A program made the translations under genes and the position numbers. From NCBI GenBank assembly GCA_034440635.1, contig JAOTON010001702.1:1-64000 (forward strand): DNA of 64,000 bases, read 5' to 3'. The notes below the pieces were generated by a model. It was not told the DNA's origin. It made no database searches and worked only from the letters and a program-made list of their open reading frames with translations. Shown here in pieces: positions 10,875 through 22,910 of this stretch. Position 1 is the first letter of the stretch, and each line of letters starts with the position of its first letter. This stretch comes from Lepas anatifera. Lineage: Eukaryota; Arthropoda; Thecostraca; Lepadidae.

Positions 10875-12195
10875 GTGTTGGCTGATCCCAAAACACTCGC
10901 CCGACCAAGTTCATGCATTTCGGGCATCATCTGGGGTGCCACCTAGCGGCCAAAATGCCCGATTTCTTCTGTTTTGTGAGTAAGAAGATGCAGCATTGTA
11001 AGAAGCATTGTTACAGCATTGTAAGTATTGATACATTGTGTAATTGGATCCAGTTGTGATAAAATTCAGTTCTTTCGGTCCCAAATCACCGGCAAGACAT
11101 ATATGAATTCTGGAAACAGCTTGAAGTGGTACCTGGTGGATGCAATGCAGTTTATTTCGATTTTTGCATGTATGAATAGTTATGACAACTTTGGATGGTA
11201 ACATGAATGGGTTTGGTTTGTGTAATTAGCACTGAGTATCTAATTTGCCTAAAATAATACCAATCTTAAATACTTCACTAATATTTCCCCTCCAACGGTG
11301 CCACATGGTGATGAGTTTCTGAAACTCGTTTTACTTTCTACCGTCGTTTGCTGCAGTTGTCTTGGGATGCAGCATTATATTTACTTATTCGGACAATCCA
11401 CAGGGGCTCCATGTCTATTTAGAGCATGATTATTTGAAGGGAACCAGCCCTAAGTTGGCGAATGTATTTCAACTCCTTGGTGAGCATGCACTACCGAGCA
11501 ATAACACTTTATGATTTGGGAAATCGTTTTGTGCAGTATGATCAGTTAATTGCTGACTGTGGCGCTGTGCTGACTCAAAGATACTCTCGATATTGTCTTT
11601 TAGACTACTTAGGGATGTGTTTGTCGGAAACATATCTCCAGCTTTTGAATAAAGGCCTACGTAATGTTGTGTAATTAAATCAAAGGCCGGGGTTGGAGTA
11701 ACTCAGTATTAATGCCAATATCGAGTTCAGGCAAATTCCTGCTCGAAAGCAGCCCAAGGGAAAATCCTGCTGGATTCCAGTCTGCCAATCGTAGGTCATT
11801 ATTTTGAGTGCCAAATTCAGCTTTAGGAAATAATTTCGATATTCTTTTCTGCCCGAAGACAGTTTGGCGCTCTCGGTGTACTCTGGAGCCCGGTTTTTGG
11901 AAGGGTTTAGTTCACCTTCCCTGATATTATCATGAAACTCGAAGCCTTGTTGACACTTGTTGATTTTCGCTTAAATGGGTGAGTGTCAAGAGCTGCAAGG
12001 TTTTAAATTTCTGTCCTACTATTTCCGGAGCCTTGTCTATAAAATAAGGGCTTAGCTAAAGGCTCATGTCATGCGGCTCCATGGCTGATGTTGCAATGCC
12101 ACGTGCAGCCTCGGGCTTTGCTCGCCACTCGTCAATGCACATCAATATTTTGATTCTACCCATTTGTGCTGCGTCATCGGTCAAGGATCCCGCTA
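10875..12195. other. No recognisable gene
   Basis: Only short open frames are present (for example 11462-11674) and no family is recognised. Confidence 0.45.
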
Positions 12196-12203
12196 TTCAC
12201 AGC

Positions 12204-12574
12204 CAGTGGCGGTCTAGCCGATCGGTTTGTTGGAGGGGGGCAAACCAAAGTCGAAAAAGCAAAAGAAAAATGTCACGCAGTGAAAAATTGTGCTACAACA
12301 TGACTTGACGGTAGAAGTTAGAGTATTTGAGGCGAAAAAAACGTCACGGTGTGAAAATTGTTGGCCCAATATACCTTTTTCCTCTCAAGGCCCAATATTT
12401 ACACTGAACTTAACTGGCTCTGTTTGAAATTGAGAGTTGAAGCACCAGAATCTCGCTTATAAACTAAAAATGAGTCGTGGAAAAAGGAGGTCGGCTGCTT
12501 GGGGGGGCAAAAACATAGTTTTACCCAGAGCTTTCCGTTTGGAAATGCCTTCCCCCTTCCTGGATCCGCCACTG
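12204..12574 (+). mobile_element. hAT-like MITE with perfect 8-bp target duplication
   Basis: The termini are CAGTGGCGG... and ...CCGCCACTG. TTCACAGC is duplicated exactly at 12196-12203 and 12575-12582, the 8-bp signature of hAT insertion. The interior (AAAATGTCACGCAGTGAAAA, then a GGGGGGGCAAAAACATAG segment near the 3' end) is shared with the elements at 20449-20705, 41690-42148 and 47630-47736. It is 371 bp and non-coding, so mobilised in trans if at all. Confidence 0.85.
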
Positions 12575-12582
12575 TTCACAGC

Positions 12583-13198
12583 TCACTCGTGTTTGCGTCT
12601 CCTTAAGCGACGGCCAGATTTTATCTCGAGTTAGGCTTTTCTGACCACCTTAAGGATGCGCTGAACATATCATACCTGATTGCTTACAGGAGGCCGGATT
12701 CCGTTTTATTCCTCCTCATTCGGCGGGGTTATTGATGACATCCATGACAGCAGCATATGTAATCGATGACTGGTACACAAACGAATTGGGCCAATCGCTT
12801 ACCTCCAGTTCCACAAATGCTGCAACCAATATGAAGTCTCGGAAATGAACCGTGAATTTGGTCCAGCCAGTCCTGCTGGGAGCAGGGTCACCAATAAGAG
12901 TCTTATAGTTGTTACAGGTGAACGCATCATACCTTTTCTTTAAGCTATTTTCTTGTCTCATCTTTTGGGATAGTTGTTGCTAAAAGCAGTTCATGGATGA
13001 GCTGAAAAATTGTCCCTAAAATTCCTGTCTATGTACATGGCTGAGAAATATCACTTGCTATTTACGATCGTCTGGCTGATTTTATTGGAAGTTTCAGAAG
13101 AGCGAACTATGAGTCAATGTCAGAGTCAGTATATATCGATTCCATCCATTGGGGGCGAAGGAGTGAATCTCATTCAGTGTAACGGAACGTTGAACAAT
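12583..13198. other. No firm gene; weak exon-like signal on - strand
   Basis: On the minus strand 12803-12872 is bounded by a plausible acceptor (CTCCCAGCAG) and donor (GAGGTAAGC) and would encode a short piece including GWTKFTVHFRDF. It is too short and unmatched to call. On +, a frame from 13010 has a hydrophobic, signal-like start (HLLFTIVWLILL) but runs into a transposon arm. Confidence 0.3.
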
Positions 13199-13504
13199 AG
13201 CCCTGTTCAGCTGTCAGCACAGTTTTGTCAGCAGGACCTCTAACCTCTCCTCCAGAAAAGTAACATCAGCGCCATAATCGCCTCTTGTTTGTGCTAAGCA
13301 AAGGGAACTCAAACCTTTTCACCATTAAAAAATATTAGACTGCTGCTTCGTGCACTTACTATTTTCATCAGCGCAAACAGCAGGCCGTCAGCCCGTAAAA
13401 CCTCTAGAACTAGTTCCCGGGAGAGGCTACAGTCCTGTGACGTAGGCGCAACGCGGCCCGCTGATTGGTGCTGACAAAACTCTGCTGACAGCTGGAACAG
13501 GGCT
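13199..13504. mobile_element. Small element with ~34-bp terminal inverted repeats
   Basis: The arm at 13201-13235 begins CCCTGTTCAGCTGTCAGCA, and 13469-13502 is its reverse complement with one inserted and one substituted base. The span is about 305 bp with no coding capacity. No target duplication is evident, so the superfamily is not assigned. Confidence 0.6.
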
Positions 13505-14060
13505 TCCATGTGAGTGCGGTGGGGGTGAGCAGCGGCTGTGGGCTGCGACAGGGCGAATGCGTGGTCGGGAGGAGCTGTCACAGACGCGTCCGAGTGTCAC
13601 CCTGCCCGGGAATGTGTGCGGCTGAAGGCCGGGTCAGGCCCAGTCGCACGGTTCCCACCAGATAGCATCTGTCTCACACTGACCCGACTGCCGGCGTGGC
13701 TCGCATACACCACTACCAGGGTCGTCAGATGCTCAAAGGTTGAATCACGCGAATGAAAGTTGGTGGGACCTCGTTGATAGCCCTGAAGCTAGAGCAGGGA
13801 CGCATTAGGGGACCGTGTTAAACGGACCAGTCCTTGGCGTTAAGGACGCGCCTGTAAGCTGCCCTGACTTGGCGGCTAAGATGCTCATGGAAGATGGCTA
13901 CTGATGGAAGAGCAGGTGAAGCTATATGCTCTCCGGAGATCTAAAACTGTCCCTTACTCCCTCCCGCTCCTTCAATGATGTTTGCCCGTATTTCCCTCTC
14001 TCTTGTTACCAGTCGCCCCCGTGGAATGCCGCCTCCCCACATTAACAAATCGATGGTCCC
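13505..14060. other. No recognisable gene
   Basis: Moderately GC-rich sequence. CRE-like TGACGTAG and an ATTGG box fall just upstream, inside the 13199-13504 element. No coding signal is recognised. Confidence 0.35.
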
Positions 14061-14062
14061 AG

Positions 14063-14228
14063 CCATGGTGGATAGGTGCAAGGGGGTCTTGGGGGCTCAA
14101 GCCCCCATCCCCGAAATGTTCGAGTGCTTATAGTAAATGTATAGGCGGATGCTGTTTGGAGGCAATGGTGGGGGAGACTCGAGTCTCCTAACCCCCTCCC
14201 CGAAATGAAGTCCTGGATCCGCCACTGC
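14063..14228 (+). mobile_element. MITE fragment ending CCTGGATCCGCCACTG
   Basis: The right terminus matches the hAT-like family. The interior phrase AATGTATAGGCGGATGCTGTT and the GGGGCTCAAGCCCCCATCCCC block are shared with 19300-19434. No 8-bp duplication was found. Confidence 0.55.
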
Positions 14229-14235
14229 TCCCCTG

Positions 14236-14355
14236 GCCATGAGTAGATGGGGGGGGGGCAGTTGGCCCTCAAACCGACCGATTAAAAAATGGTTTTCCAA
14301 GGTAATGGGCCTGTTGACCCCCGCACCCAACCAGGGGCCTAGATCCGACCCTGAC
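14236..14355 (+). repeat. Dispersed repeat, copy 1 of 2
   Basis: The segment around CTCAAACCGACCGATTAAAA and TGGTTTTCCA, then GGGCCTGTTGACCCCC, is about 85% similar by eye to 14999-15087 in the same orientation. The right end, CCTAGATCCGACCCTG, looks like a diverged hAT-type terminus. Confidence 0.6.
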
Positions 14356-14544
14356 CGCTGTAGCCGATGGGGAATTTGATGATTAGCCCCCAATACCGGG
14401 CTGTGTCATCAAACTGGTGGATCAAGCCTTGCTGCCAAAAATAAGGACGCTCGTTAGTCAGCGTAACTGCGTTGTCAATGCGAGCACCGTCTGGTTTATT
14501 GCCATCTCCTGGGTAGGAGACGGTCGAAGTAAATGCTGCCGAGG

Positions 14545-14615
14545 TCAGCTTTGATCCGAGGACCTCGCACACAAAGGTGACGACCTAACCAACTGCGCCA
14601 CCGGCACCGCTCTGG
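14545..14615 (-). mobile_element. tRNA-like SINE head, second family
   Basis: On the minus strand GGTGGCGCAGTTGGTTAGG is a near-ideal tRNA A-box region, followed about 35 bp later by a B-box-like GGATCAAAGCT. The downstream body differs from the 10700/43141 family. A tRNA pseudogene is the alternative. Confidence 0.5.
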
Positions 14616-14998
14616 TTAGCTAGCCCTATTCTACTCTTGTAGTCCCGGCAAAGCGTGGAGTAGGGGATTGAAGCCGCACTGTCTAGCTGGCCAAAATCCG
14701 GTAGTCCGTGCCGGGTCTAGTCTCGCGTCCCGGGACCGGGACGCTGCCACCAGAGGTAGAACCTCCAGCCAGAGTGCAGGAGCGTCGAAAGCTGGGGGAC
14801 GAGGGACGTGCCCCCCTTGCAACTGGCGAATCAGGGGGTGAAACGTAATTCCGCAGAAATCTGGGATTCGACCTGTATATGTTTTCTTGCATTTTATCGC
14901 TATCATATGCAGGGGCAAACCCACATGTTCCCACTGACTTCACCCGCGCAGACCAAAAACAAAATCCTTGACACGATGATTTAAATGATGGTCTCAAC
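14616..14998. other. No recognisable gene
   Basis: A frame stays open on the minus strand through 14683-15126 but overlaps the repeat that follows and shows no family resemblance. Confidence 0.35.
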
Positions 14999-15087
14999 CA
15001 TGGATGGATGGGGGAAGGGGTCAATTGCCTCTCAAACCGGCTGATTAAAAAACGGTTTTCCAGGATATTGGGCCTATTGACCCCCTT
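14999..15087 (+). repeat. Dispersed repeat, copy 2 of 2
   Basis: This is the direct partner of 14236-14323, sharing CTCAAACCGGCTGATTAAAA, the GGTTTTCCA block and GGGCCTATTGACCCCC. Confidence 0.6.
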
Positions 15088-15904
15088 AAGAGCTGAAGAC
15101 CATAAGAACTTCCCATCAATCACCATGGTAGAAAGAGCTGCCTGTGTTTGAAGTTCGGCGAGTCATCCCATAAACTGCGTGAAAAATAACCTTTCGTACT
15201 TCGCCTTCCGAAGCTGTAGGGGAGAAGTATTTGGTTCTCAAGAGTAAAAAGAATCGTTTTAGCCAATCCGTAGCCCTAGATCGATGGAAAATATGGCTTA
15301 TCTGAAAACATGTATGTACATCATGTGTGGCAGGATACCGTGTACTTGTTCCGTGTGGAATGGGAATAATGCGAATCTGCAGTTCAAGGCGTAGAAGAAA
15401 GCACCCCACTTTTTGTCTGATGTTATATTTTCAGTGGTCTTGGCTATGCAGGCGTGAAAAAAACAAGGCCTCAAGACGGAGCTGGGTAGGTTGAGTGTAT
15501 AAACATGCACTATATCTATATTATATTTGGTGGGGGATTTTGGAGACGTAGTTGAGTGGGGTACTTGTGGTCGGGTTTCCTATCAATCACCGGTCAAATT
15601 TTAGCCACGACTAATTTTTGGTCACTCTCAATCATCACAGCTTTACAAGGATGCCCTGAAAACATACTTTACGTTAACTGCTGCTGTTTTCAGGCTGTCC
15701 ATGTTTCTTCCGTGCCTTGCTGCTGGTTTTCCGTCGAAATCTGCGGTAAATGACCACACAGTCGGAGTGCCCTTAAAACCCGCCAAGAGCTTCATCATTT
15801 TCATGACTCTCTTGACCTCTCAAACATCTGTTGCCGACCCGACCCTCACCATTGGCGGCCTTGTGATGGGTAGTCGTTCGTTGTCTTCTAACTGTGTACT
15901 GCGG
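15088..15904. other. No recognisable gene
   Basis: Mixed-composition sequence with no family or splice pair recognised. Confidence 0.4.
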
Positions 15905-16532
15905 ACCTTCCACTCACCACCAGCCGCTCCTCCAACATTACCGGCCTCCCCCACTGTCTCCACTGCCGGCCAGCGGCATCACTGGCCGCCCTCTGTTGCC
16001 GGACAGCCCCCAACTCCAACATCACCAGCCTCCTCCACTGCCCGCCAGCGGCATCACTAGCCACCCCCTGTTGCCGGACAGCCCTCAGTTCTAGCACCAC
16101 TGGCCTCCTCCACTGCCCGCCAGCGGCATCACTGGCCGCCCCCTGTTGCCGGACAACCCTCAGTTCTAGCACCACTGGCCTCCTCCACTGCCCGCCAGCG
16201 GCATCACTGGCCGCCCCCTGTTGCCGGATTCTAGCACCACTGGCCTCCTCCACTGCCCGCCAGCGGCATCACTGGCCGCCCCTGTTGCCGGACAACCCTC
16301 AGTTCCTAGCACCACTGGCCTCCTCCACTGCCCGCCAGCGGCATCACTAGCCGCCCCCTGTTGCCGGACAATCCTCAGTTCTAGCACCACTGGCCTCCTC
16401 CACTGCCCGCCAACGGCATCACCTGGCTGCCCCGTGTTGCTTGACAACCCACAGCTCCAGCATCACCGGCCTTCTCCACTGCCGGCCTGCGGCATTACTG
16501 GCCGCCCCCTGTTGGCAGACAACCCTCAGCCC
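15905..16532. repeat. 75-bp minisatellite, about 8 copies
   Basis: The marker CAGCGGCATCAC recurs at 15971, 16046, 16121, 16196, 16261, 16336, 16411 and (as CTGCGGCAT) 16487. The spacing is 75 bp except for one unit shortened to 65. Units share CTGTTGCCGGACA and CACTGGCCTCCTCCACTG. Because 75 is a multiple of three, frames stay open on both strands and read as 25-residue repeats (minus strand: GGQWRRPVVLEL). I regard these as by-products of the repeat, since the unit ends diverge and the 10-bp deletion shifts the frame. Confidence 0.9.
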
Positions 16533-17650
16533 ATTAACGCTTCCGCCGCAGACTTTGTCTTTGCTTTCACTCGAACCGTCAGAAGACTGTCCCCATTCAT
16601 TTTGTTGAGTGACTGGCAGCTTATTGAAGACCTTATTTCTATGAACGTGGTGCGGTAAATACCACCACGCTGAAAATAAGTTATACTGCGAGTTTCAAGT
16701 TTGCTAGGGCAACTGGTATGGGGGCATCATTCTTGCCTGACATTTCAGTATTCTGCACCTGTGGGCTCATCAGGCACTTGCCCATATGTGCTCGTGAGTA
16801 TGTTCAATGTTCTTACTTGGAGACTGCAGGAGTGGATGATGCTGGTCCATCACCTTTTTGTACGTGGGTAGAAATCTGCTTCCTGACCGGGAAGGACTTG
16901 TTGACTTATCGATTAGGCGGTGAGACCGTTGTGGTCCCTCCGAAGATAGTAGAGCGAAACAAGAGAGGCCCGTCGCTCGCTCTCGGCGTTGCGAGCTCTT
17001 CGGCTGCAGTTGGAGTGCGTGCCGGTTTTGTTTTCTGCGAGCTCTCGTTTTTATTGGCGGCGATTGCGTCGTCACGTGCGCCTGCTCGAGTGGTGCGCCG
17101 GTACCGCTCCGGCGCCGCCCAGGGCCTCTGCTCCGCCGGCGCCACCCCACTCACCGCCAGGCTCGCTTCAAGTGGCGCAGAATCGGGATATGTTTTGTCT
17201 GCACGACGGACCACTCCGGCGACGGGTAAGCGACTTCTTTTTCCAGGATGCGTCGCCGACGTACTGAATTCATTGGACGCTTCTCTCGCCTGGTCGGGAG
17301 CGAAATGGGAGGTATTTGTCACACTGAGGTCAAGCTGTGGGAAGATGGTTGGAGTGCTACGTGGTCATTTTCGCGGTCCGTCGCAGAGCGAGTCAGGGCT
17401 ACATGCGAGTGTTCCGAGTTTCGCCTTGTTGTTGCACCCTTGAAGAGTTCCTTTGGAGGTGTGGTACAACCAGTGATCATCAGGAAACGGATGCCTTTCA
17501 GTGCTAAATGCGAAGTGATAACGAAACCATACGATCGGGTGTCCTCCCTCTGGGGCGGTCCCACCGCAGCGAACCAGGCGGATTCTGTCTCAAATGAGCG
17601 GCACCCCAGGATGGCGCGTTCCACCTCTGAGAGACTGGCACTTTAGGTTG
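16533..17650. other. GC-rich, multi-frame open region; gene status unresolved
   Basis: Frames are open on both strands (for example + 16718-17443 and 17248-17646; - 16906-17322). No domain is recognised and no frame stands out as conserved. The CpG-rich core at about 16960-17270 could be a promoter or 5' exon. Confidence 0.3.
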
Positions 17651-19299
17651 CGTGGAAAGGAGAGGAGGGGGGTGAAATTAAAATATCATTAATCGTGAAG
17701 ATTGATAGATTTTTGGTTTTAGGGGCCTGATCTTGTCTTCGTGTAATACATTTTTACCTTCTTCGTCTTCGTGGTCTTATAGCGCCAGTTGAATGAAGCG
17801 GTTTAGCGATGAAAATAAAGCATTCGCCTTGTAATGAACAGAAATGGCATCAACACCGAGTTCCCAATACCGCTGGCTACATCAAAATGACATCAAAAGT
17901 TAGGTATGCTTTTTCTTCTTTATTTTGTTTATTCCTATGACGGCGAAAACAAAGTTGATATTATGTTCTGTTTTTATGTGGTGGTTATTGATATTGTTTC
18001 TGATTTGGGCGACCCCAATGATTTTCCGGAGATCTACGCCCTTGGCCACGGAGCTGGGCACATATTCATGACTCTGTGTTCTAGTATCCAAAAGGACAAA
18101 TTTACTGTAAGTCCCTAACTTTGAGTTTGTTTAAGTTTTATTCCATATACAAACCCGAATTAGACATTTTAAATAGGTTGGGCAGCGCCTCGTTTACCTC
18201 TATGGAGGCGCTGTCGATGGATGATTTCCTCGATTTTCCACAACTTGATCCACTAGTTGCTCTTGAAATCAGTAGTTGATAGATCATTGGCATCACCATA
18301 TCCGTTTGAACTGAGTGTTGAAATGCTAAATTGATTGAGTAAATATTGATTTAAGTTCAGTTGGAAACTTCGAGGTAATTTTGTGACAGTGCTGAACACG
18401 CCAGTTTTGGTGTCCTCACGTTTGGGTTTCATTGAAGCCGTATGAAGCAAGCAAAAGTTGAAGCCTGACACTTCCGTAAATTTAGCTCTATCAAATGGTG
18501 TGTAGTTTGTATGAAAATTGCCCGTTTAAAAAGAGCCACTTATCGTGTTTGTTGTATCAGCTTGCAAGAATGCTCACGGCCAGTAGAGATATTAGGTTGC
18601 GCTACTTCGTACCTCACAAAGTCAATTCTTAAAATCCTATTTTAGTTATCTCCTCCGTCAGAATTCAGTTTTAATTAAGTTTCTGAGAAGTCAAAGTAAC
18701 ACTTTTAAGGGGAACAAAGTGTGTTAAAGGTGGAGCGAATGCCGGTTATGTGGGGTGAATAAAAAGTTGTCGTCCAAATCGAGGAGAATATTATCTTCTA
18801 AAGCATTCAAACGTTTTAAATTTCAATTTCAAGTGAAGTAGTTACGTATAAAAAAGCTTTAGTATTAGATTGGAGTGGATCTAAATATCAAAGTTAGTAT
18901 TAAAACTTTTCTCAGCTGCTCTTTGCTTATTTTTGGACTTTCGCATTGTCGATGCACGTGTTATGACGCATTATAGTTTGTCGATTTTCCCCCTGAAGGC
19001 TCTCCCCTGATTACTTCTGTGTCGGGTGTTACGCGATGTGTAAGCATGGGTGGACCATGGAACAGAGAAGGGCGCTGCGTTCCGCTTTATGGCGCTGATC
19101 GCTACTGCTAAGCTACAAAGGTACATTATATTTAGCTTCAGCATACTTTTTAGCTAGCATCTTCGAACTGAAAGTGCCTGCAGCAGCTGATGCACCGCCG
19201 TTTCGCTGCGCTGAAGTGGCGAAAGTTGGAATAGGCTCGAAAGCTGGTGTGGGTACGACTGCCAGCACTAATCGTTTTAGTTGTCCAGGTTTCCTTACA
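17651..19299. other. AT-rich, no recognisable gene
   Basis: Only short frames are present. A 9-bp hairpin (CAGCGCCTC...GAGGCGCTG) lies near 18183-18213. Confidence 0.45.
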
Positions 19300-19434
19300 A
19301 AGGGGCTGTGGGTGGCTAAGTCCACCCCCAAAAGTCAAAGTGCCTATAGATAATGTATAGCCGGAGGCTGTTCCGAGAGCAATGGCGGGAGGCTCAAGCC
19401 CTAGTCCCCCAAATGTTGTCCTGGATCCGCCACT
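19300..19434 (+). mobile_element. MITE fragment, relative of 14063-14228
   Basis: It shares AATGTATAGCCGGAGGCTGTT and ends CCTGGATCCGCCACTG at 19434. The left terminus is not recognised. Confidence 0.55.
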
Positions 19435-19942
19435 GAACATAGCCGTTAAAAACCCACCGTTAGAAAATTTCAACCTGAAAATATTAAATTTTACCACCAT
19501 TGTTATTGCTTGGCACGACTTGAGACGTCACTCACTGGAGATGGGGTTGCGGCGGCATCGGAAGGACATGATAGGGGTAATGACCCATACTTAAGGGTGC
19601 GTTATCAATGTTAACCCTATGGGAGCATATTTCGTGAAATATCTCGTAAAGTAAAATTAGCCATCGTCGTGATTTTTTCACCAAAAGTAGACAATATGTG
19701 TATCTTTACGGCAGTTGATATTTCAAGCGTGACGCATTTCTAGTTTTTGTACAATCTGACTTTCTTTTTCAAATTTCTCAAACTTAAAGTTTGAATAACT
19801 TTTTACATAATATAATCATTGAAACAGTGTGAGTGGGCCTATGTTCTAGGAGCCAGTCTCCACAACTCTGTTGTTGTACTTTTTTAATTTTTGCTTTATA
19901 AGAAGATATTAGAAGCTGAAATTTGAAAGCGTTTTCCAAAAA

Positions 19943-20075
19943 TTCAGGGTAAAAATCGGAAAAACGGAAACAACAGAGTTTTGCGGCTATCTCCTCTATA
20001 CAATTTCGATACAGAATCAAAACCAAAAAAGGCTCGGCGAAAAAAGTTATTTCAAGTTTTATAAAACTTTCCCAA
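19943..20075 (+). repeat. Dispersed repeat, copy 1 of 2
   Basis: CAGGGTAAAAATCGG..., GCGGCTATCTC and AAAAGGCTCGGCGAA recur in the same order and orientation at 21859-21985. The class is unknown. Confidence 0.6.
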
Positions 20076-20448
20076 TAGATGGCGCTGGCAGTACCAGATT
20101 CGCATGAGTCGCCGCTGAGCCAGGTCTGTTCATTCATGATTTGGTGAATGGGACAGGAGCAGTGGCATTACAAGAAATACGTCAAGGTGGTTGATAGCAG
20201 AGAAACTGCAGTTAGAAGCCAAAATAAATATATTCACAAATTTGGATAGGAAATATTGAACAAAAGGAGAGCCTATAGTCTAATCACCCCTTGGCTACGC
20301 CACTGGCACACGGACACCTGTTTACCGGCGTGACCGGTTTCTCTACGCCTCGGGCGCGCGCCAGTCACGTGGCAGCCGACTGAGGACGGGATCCAACTGC
20401 TGAGGCCCTGCTGAGTGGATAAGGACGTCTCCATTGGGCGGTGCCGGA

Positions 20449-20705
20449 TCTAGCCGGTCGGTTGGAGGGGGGGGCAAGGCAAAGTCGCAACAAATAAAAA
20501 AAACGATCAGACAGTGAAAAATGTTGCCGCAATATAATTTGACCGTAGTTTTTGGGGATGCCCAAGACGAAAGGCAAAAAACCATCACGGGGTGAAAAAT
20601 ATGCGCACAAGATGCTTGTTTTTGCTATCCACGGCCCAATGCTTACACTGAAGTTGACTGGTTCTGTGTGAAGTTTAGAGTTAAAGGAGATACGTGAAAA
20701 AAATT
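20449..20705 (+). mobile_element. hAT-like MITE, 3'-truncated copy of the 12204 family
   Basis: It begins GGTGCCGGATCTAGCCGGTCGG and follows 12204-12574 through the A-rich and AAACCATCACGGGGTGAAAA blocks and the CACTGAAGTTGACTGGTTCTG segment (the last also in 41690-42148). It is lost before the GGGGGCAAAAAC 3' segment. Confidence 0.65.
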
Positions 20706-21494
20706 TATTGGCTATATCAAAAGGTTACAAAAGTTGTTTCAGAAGTTCTATTCTCATTTTTGCGAATTCGGCCTGCAAATGCCTTAAAATTGCTCTCAAA
20801 GTAAACATTTCTAGACGACTTTACCGGTACACCTCATATCGATGTTTATGACGTCCACATGGCTAAGGCTATCAATTTCTCTAAGAATTAGGTCATATCT
20901 ATCCCTAAACAGTGATGTAGAACTTTGGGCTACTCCAGAAAAAATTACTTTAAGAAAAACAACATTCCAAAACTCTTTTGAAGCAGAAATATGGGGCTTA
21001 AAAGAAACACAATTAATCAATCAGAAGCCTAGGAATTCTCAAACCAGGGTCACGTGACCTATCTGACGCAAAGTTTTGTCATCCTGGGGCGGAAGCAGAA
21101 AATGGCTCAAGACTCGGTACGAAACCGCTGAAGATTTGAGTAATTATGTTTTTCCGTTTTTAGGGCAAACTTATTCATTTTGGGTTTTTGAAAGCTTTTT
21201 AAAATTAATTCAAATACAACTACAGGAGGGCAAACATTTGTATTATTAAGAAACATTATTTTTCAACTTTAAATAGTTTTCGAAAAGTAAGTGATGGAGG
21301 TATGGGCATGGGCAAGTGATGGGCATTTTATCAAAGAACTGTTAACCTATTTCGATAATAAGTGAGTGGCCTCCCAAAATTTTGCCGAAGATACAAAAAT
21401 CATTGATAGTTTCGTTATCAGGATTTTTCAAATAGTAAGAAACCACAATAATAATTTTTCGCGTATCTCCCTTTAAGGGAACACAAATCTCGGT

Positions 21495-21622
21495 TATTAA
21501 CTCAAGCGGAGTCGAGGCAAGGAGGTCGATGACTTTGTGGGGGAGGAAGGCACAGTATAGTTCTGACCCGAGCTTGTCCGTTTGGGGGGAGGGTAAATAT
21601 TTTTGCCCTCCCCTCTGGATCC
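21495..21622 (+). mobile_element. MITE 3' end of the CTGGATCCGCCAC type
   Basis: AGGAGGTCGATGACTTTG followed by a G/A-rich tract and CTCTGGATCCGCCACAG resembles the 3' ends at 12574 and 47736. The left end was not identified. Confidence 0.45.
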
Positions 21623-21858
21623 GCCACAGCCATAGAGTTTGCATGAACTTTGACTACCGTGTTGTCGAATCAAATATTTGAAATGAGGATATGAAGGAAT
21701 TGTAAAAAAACAATGGGATTCACCTAATTAATATTACATCATCCCGGTCATCAAAACTGGTTCATTTTTACCGCCCCAACATTCAGTCATCTCCGCAAGG
21801 TGTTTTCTTATTGGATCGATGGTCTAGACGAGCAAGAGGTGAGCTACTATGATGTGTC

Positions 21859-21985
21859 CAGGGTAAAGATCGAGAAAACGAAAACAAAAAAGTTTGTGGC
21901 TATCTCTTCCATACCATTCCCATACAAAATAAAAATTAAAAAGGCTCGGCGAAGAAGTTTTTTAAGTTCTATAAAACAGTTTTCA
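21859..21985 (+). repeat. Dispersed repeat, copy 2 of 2
   Basis: Direct partner of 19943-20075, with scattered substitutions and small indels. Confidence 0.6.
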
Positions 21986-22643
21986 AGTTTTATAATAAAA
22001 TCTACACTTCTGTCTTTGAAAAACTTCCAAGAATCTAAAACGGTGCATCGCACCTGCTCGTACAAGACGTGAAATCTAGCTGCTGATGTTTTATCATTTT
22101 AAGTCCACCCTAACAATTTATTGTCTCTCAAAAACCATGATCAGTACTCTTACAATTTCCAAACTGAGACGAAAGCATCAGACTTCATCCGACCGATTGT
22201 CCAATCATGATTGTTGATATTTCGGTAACTTCTGTATTCCATTAACAAGAGAAATAGCTACTTGTCTTGTGAGAATAATATCGTGTTAATTAGACGAAAA
22301 TAGCTAAATCGGGCTTGCAAACGTCCCCCAGAAAAATGCTCAGGAATTTTAGAATGACTAACCGACCGAGGAGACAGAGAGGGGACAAAGGTCCGACAGG
22401 AGCGTTTATCTCTACAGGGAGCATCGCTCAAGGGTGATGTTTTCATCGAAAGCAGCCGAAGTGTAGCCCATAACAAATTCGAATATTTTAATTAGGACTG
22501 ATGTTTTAAATCCAAGCAACCATGTATTATTGTTGTGTTATAAAACACAAAATGAATAAAATAAAAAAGCAATTTGAAATAATGCGGGAGGAAAAAATTG
22601 GAGCAACACTTCTCAGTTATCACACATTTGTATTTACTAGAGG

Positions 22644-22902
22644 CAGGGGCGTAGCCAGGATTTCGCTCGATTTCCCTGCGACAGGGCCAAAAGAGCCCTG
22701 ATGGGTAAAGGGCCTTGCTTGTTACAGAATAGAGTGCTGAAGAGGGCTTGAGAGTGCGCTGTCTGGTATGAAATTTCAAATTTGGCCACAGATCATAGTG
22801 GAGGCGAGCCGCGCTTCGTGTAATCCAGTATCCTCAGGGGGCCTTTCGGGCCCCTAAGGGGAAGTGGCTGTCCCTGCCGCCCCCTCCTTGGCTACGCCCC
22901 TG
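22644..22902 (+). mobile_element. hAT-like MITE, CAGGGGCGTAGCCAGG termini
   Basis: The left end CAGGGGCGTAGCCAGG and right end CCTTGGCTACGCCCCTG are inverted repeats. The right flank CTAAGAGG (22903-22910) and left flank CTAGAGG differ by one base deletion, consistent with an aged 8-bp target duplication. It is 259 bp and non-coding. Confidence 0.7.
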
Positions 22903-22910
22903 CTAAGAGG

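Noticed and set aside
12803..12872. Minus-strand exon with acceptor CTCCCAGCAG and donor GAGGTAAGC
   Set aside because: Only 70 nt, no recognised family and no partner exon. Splice-like pairs this short are frequent by chance.
15888..16447. Repeat protein with GGQWRRPVVLEL units on the minus strand
   Set aside because: Explained by the 75-bp minisatellite. The frame breaks at the 65-bp unit and no flanking coding sequence exists.
20150..20310. MITE bounded by CAGTGGCATTACAAG and TTGGCTACGCCACTG
   Set aside because: Ends look like a TIR pair, but the flanking octamers (GACAGGAG and GCACACGG) do not match and the interior has no relative here.
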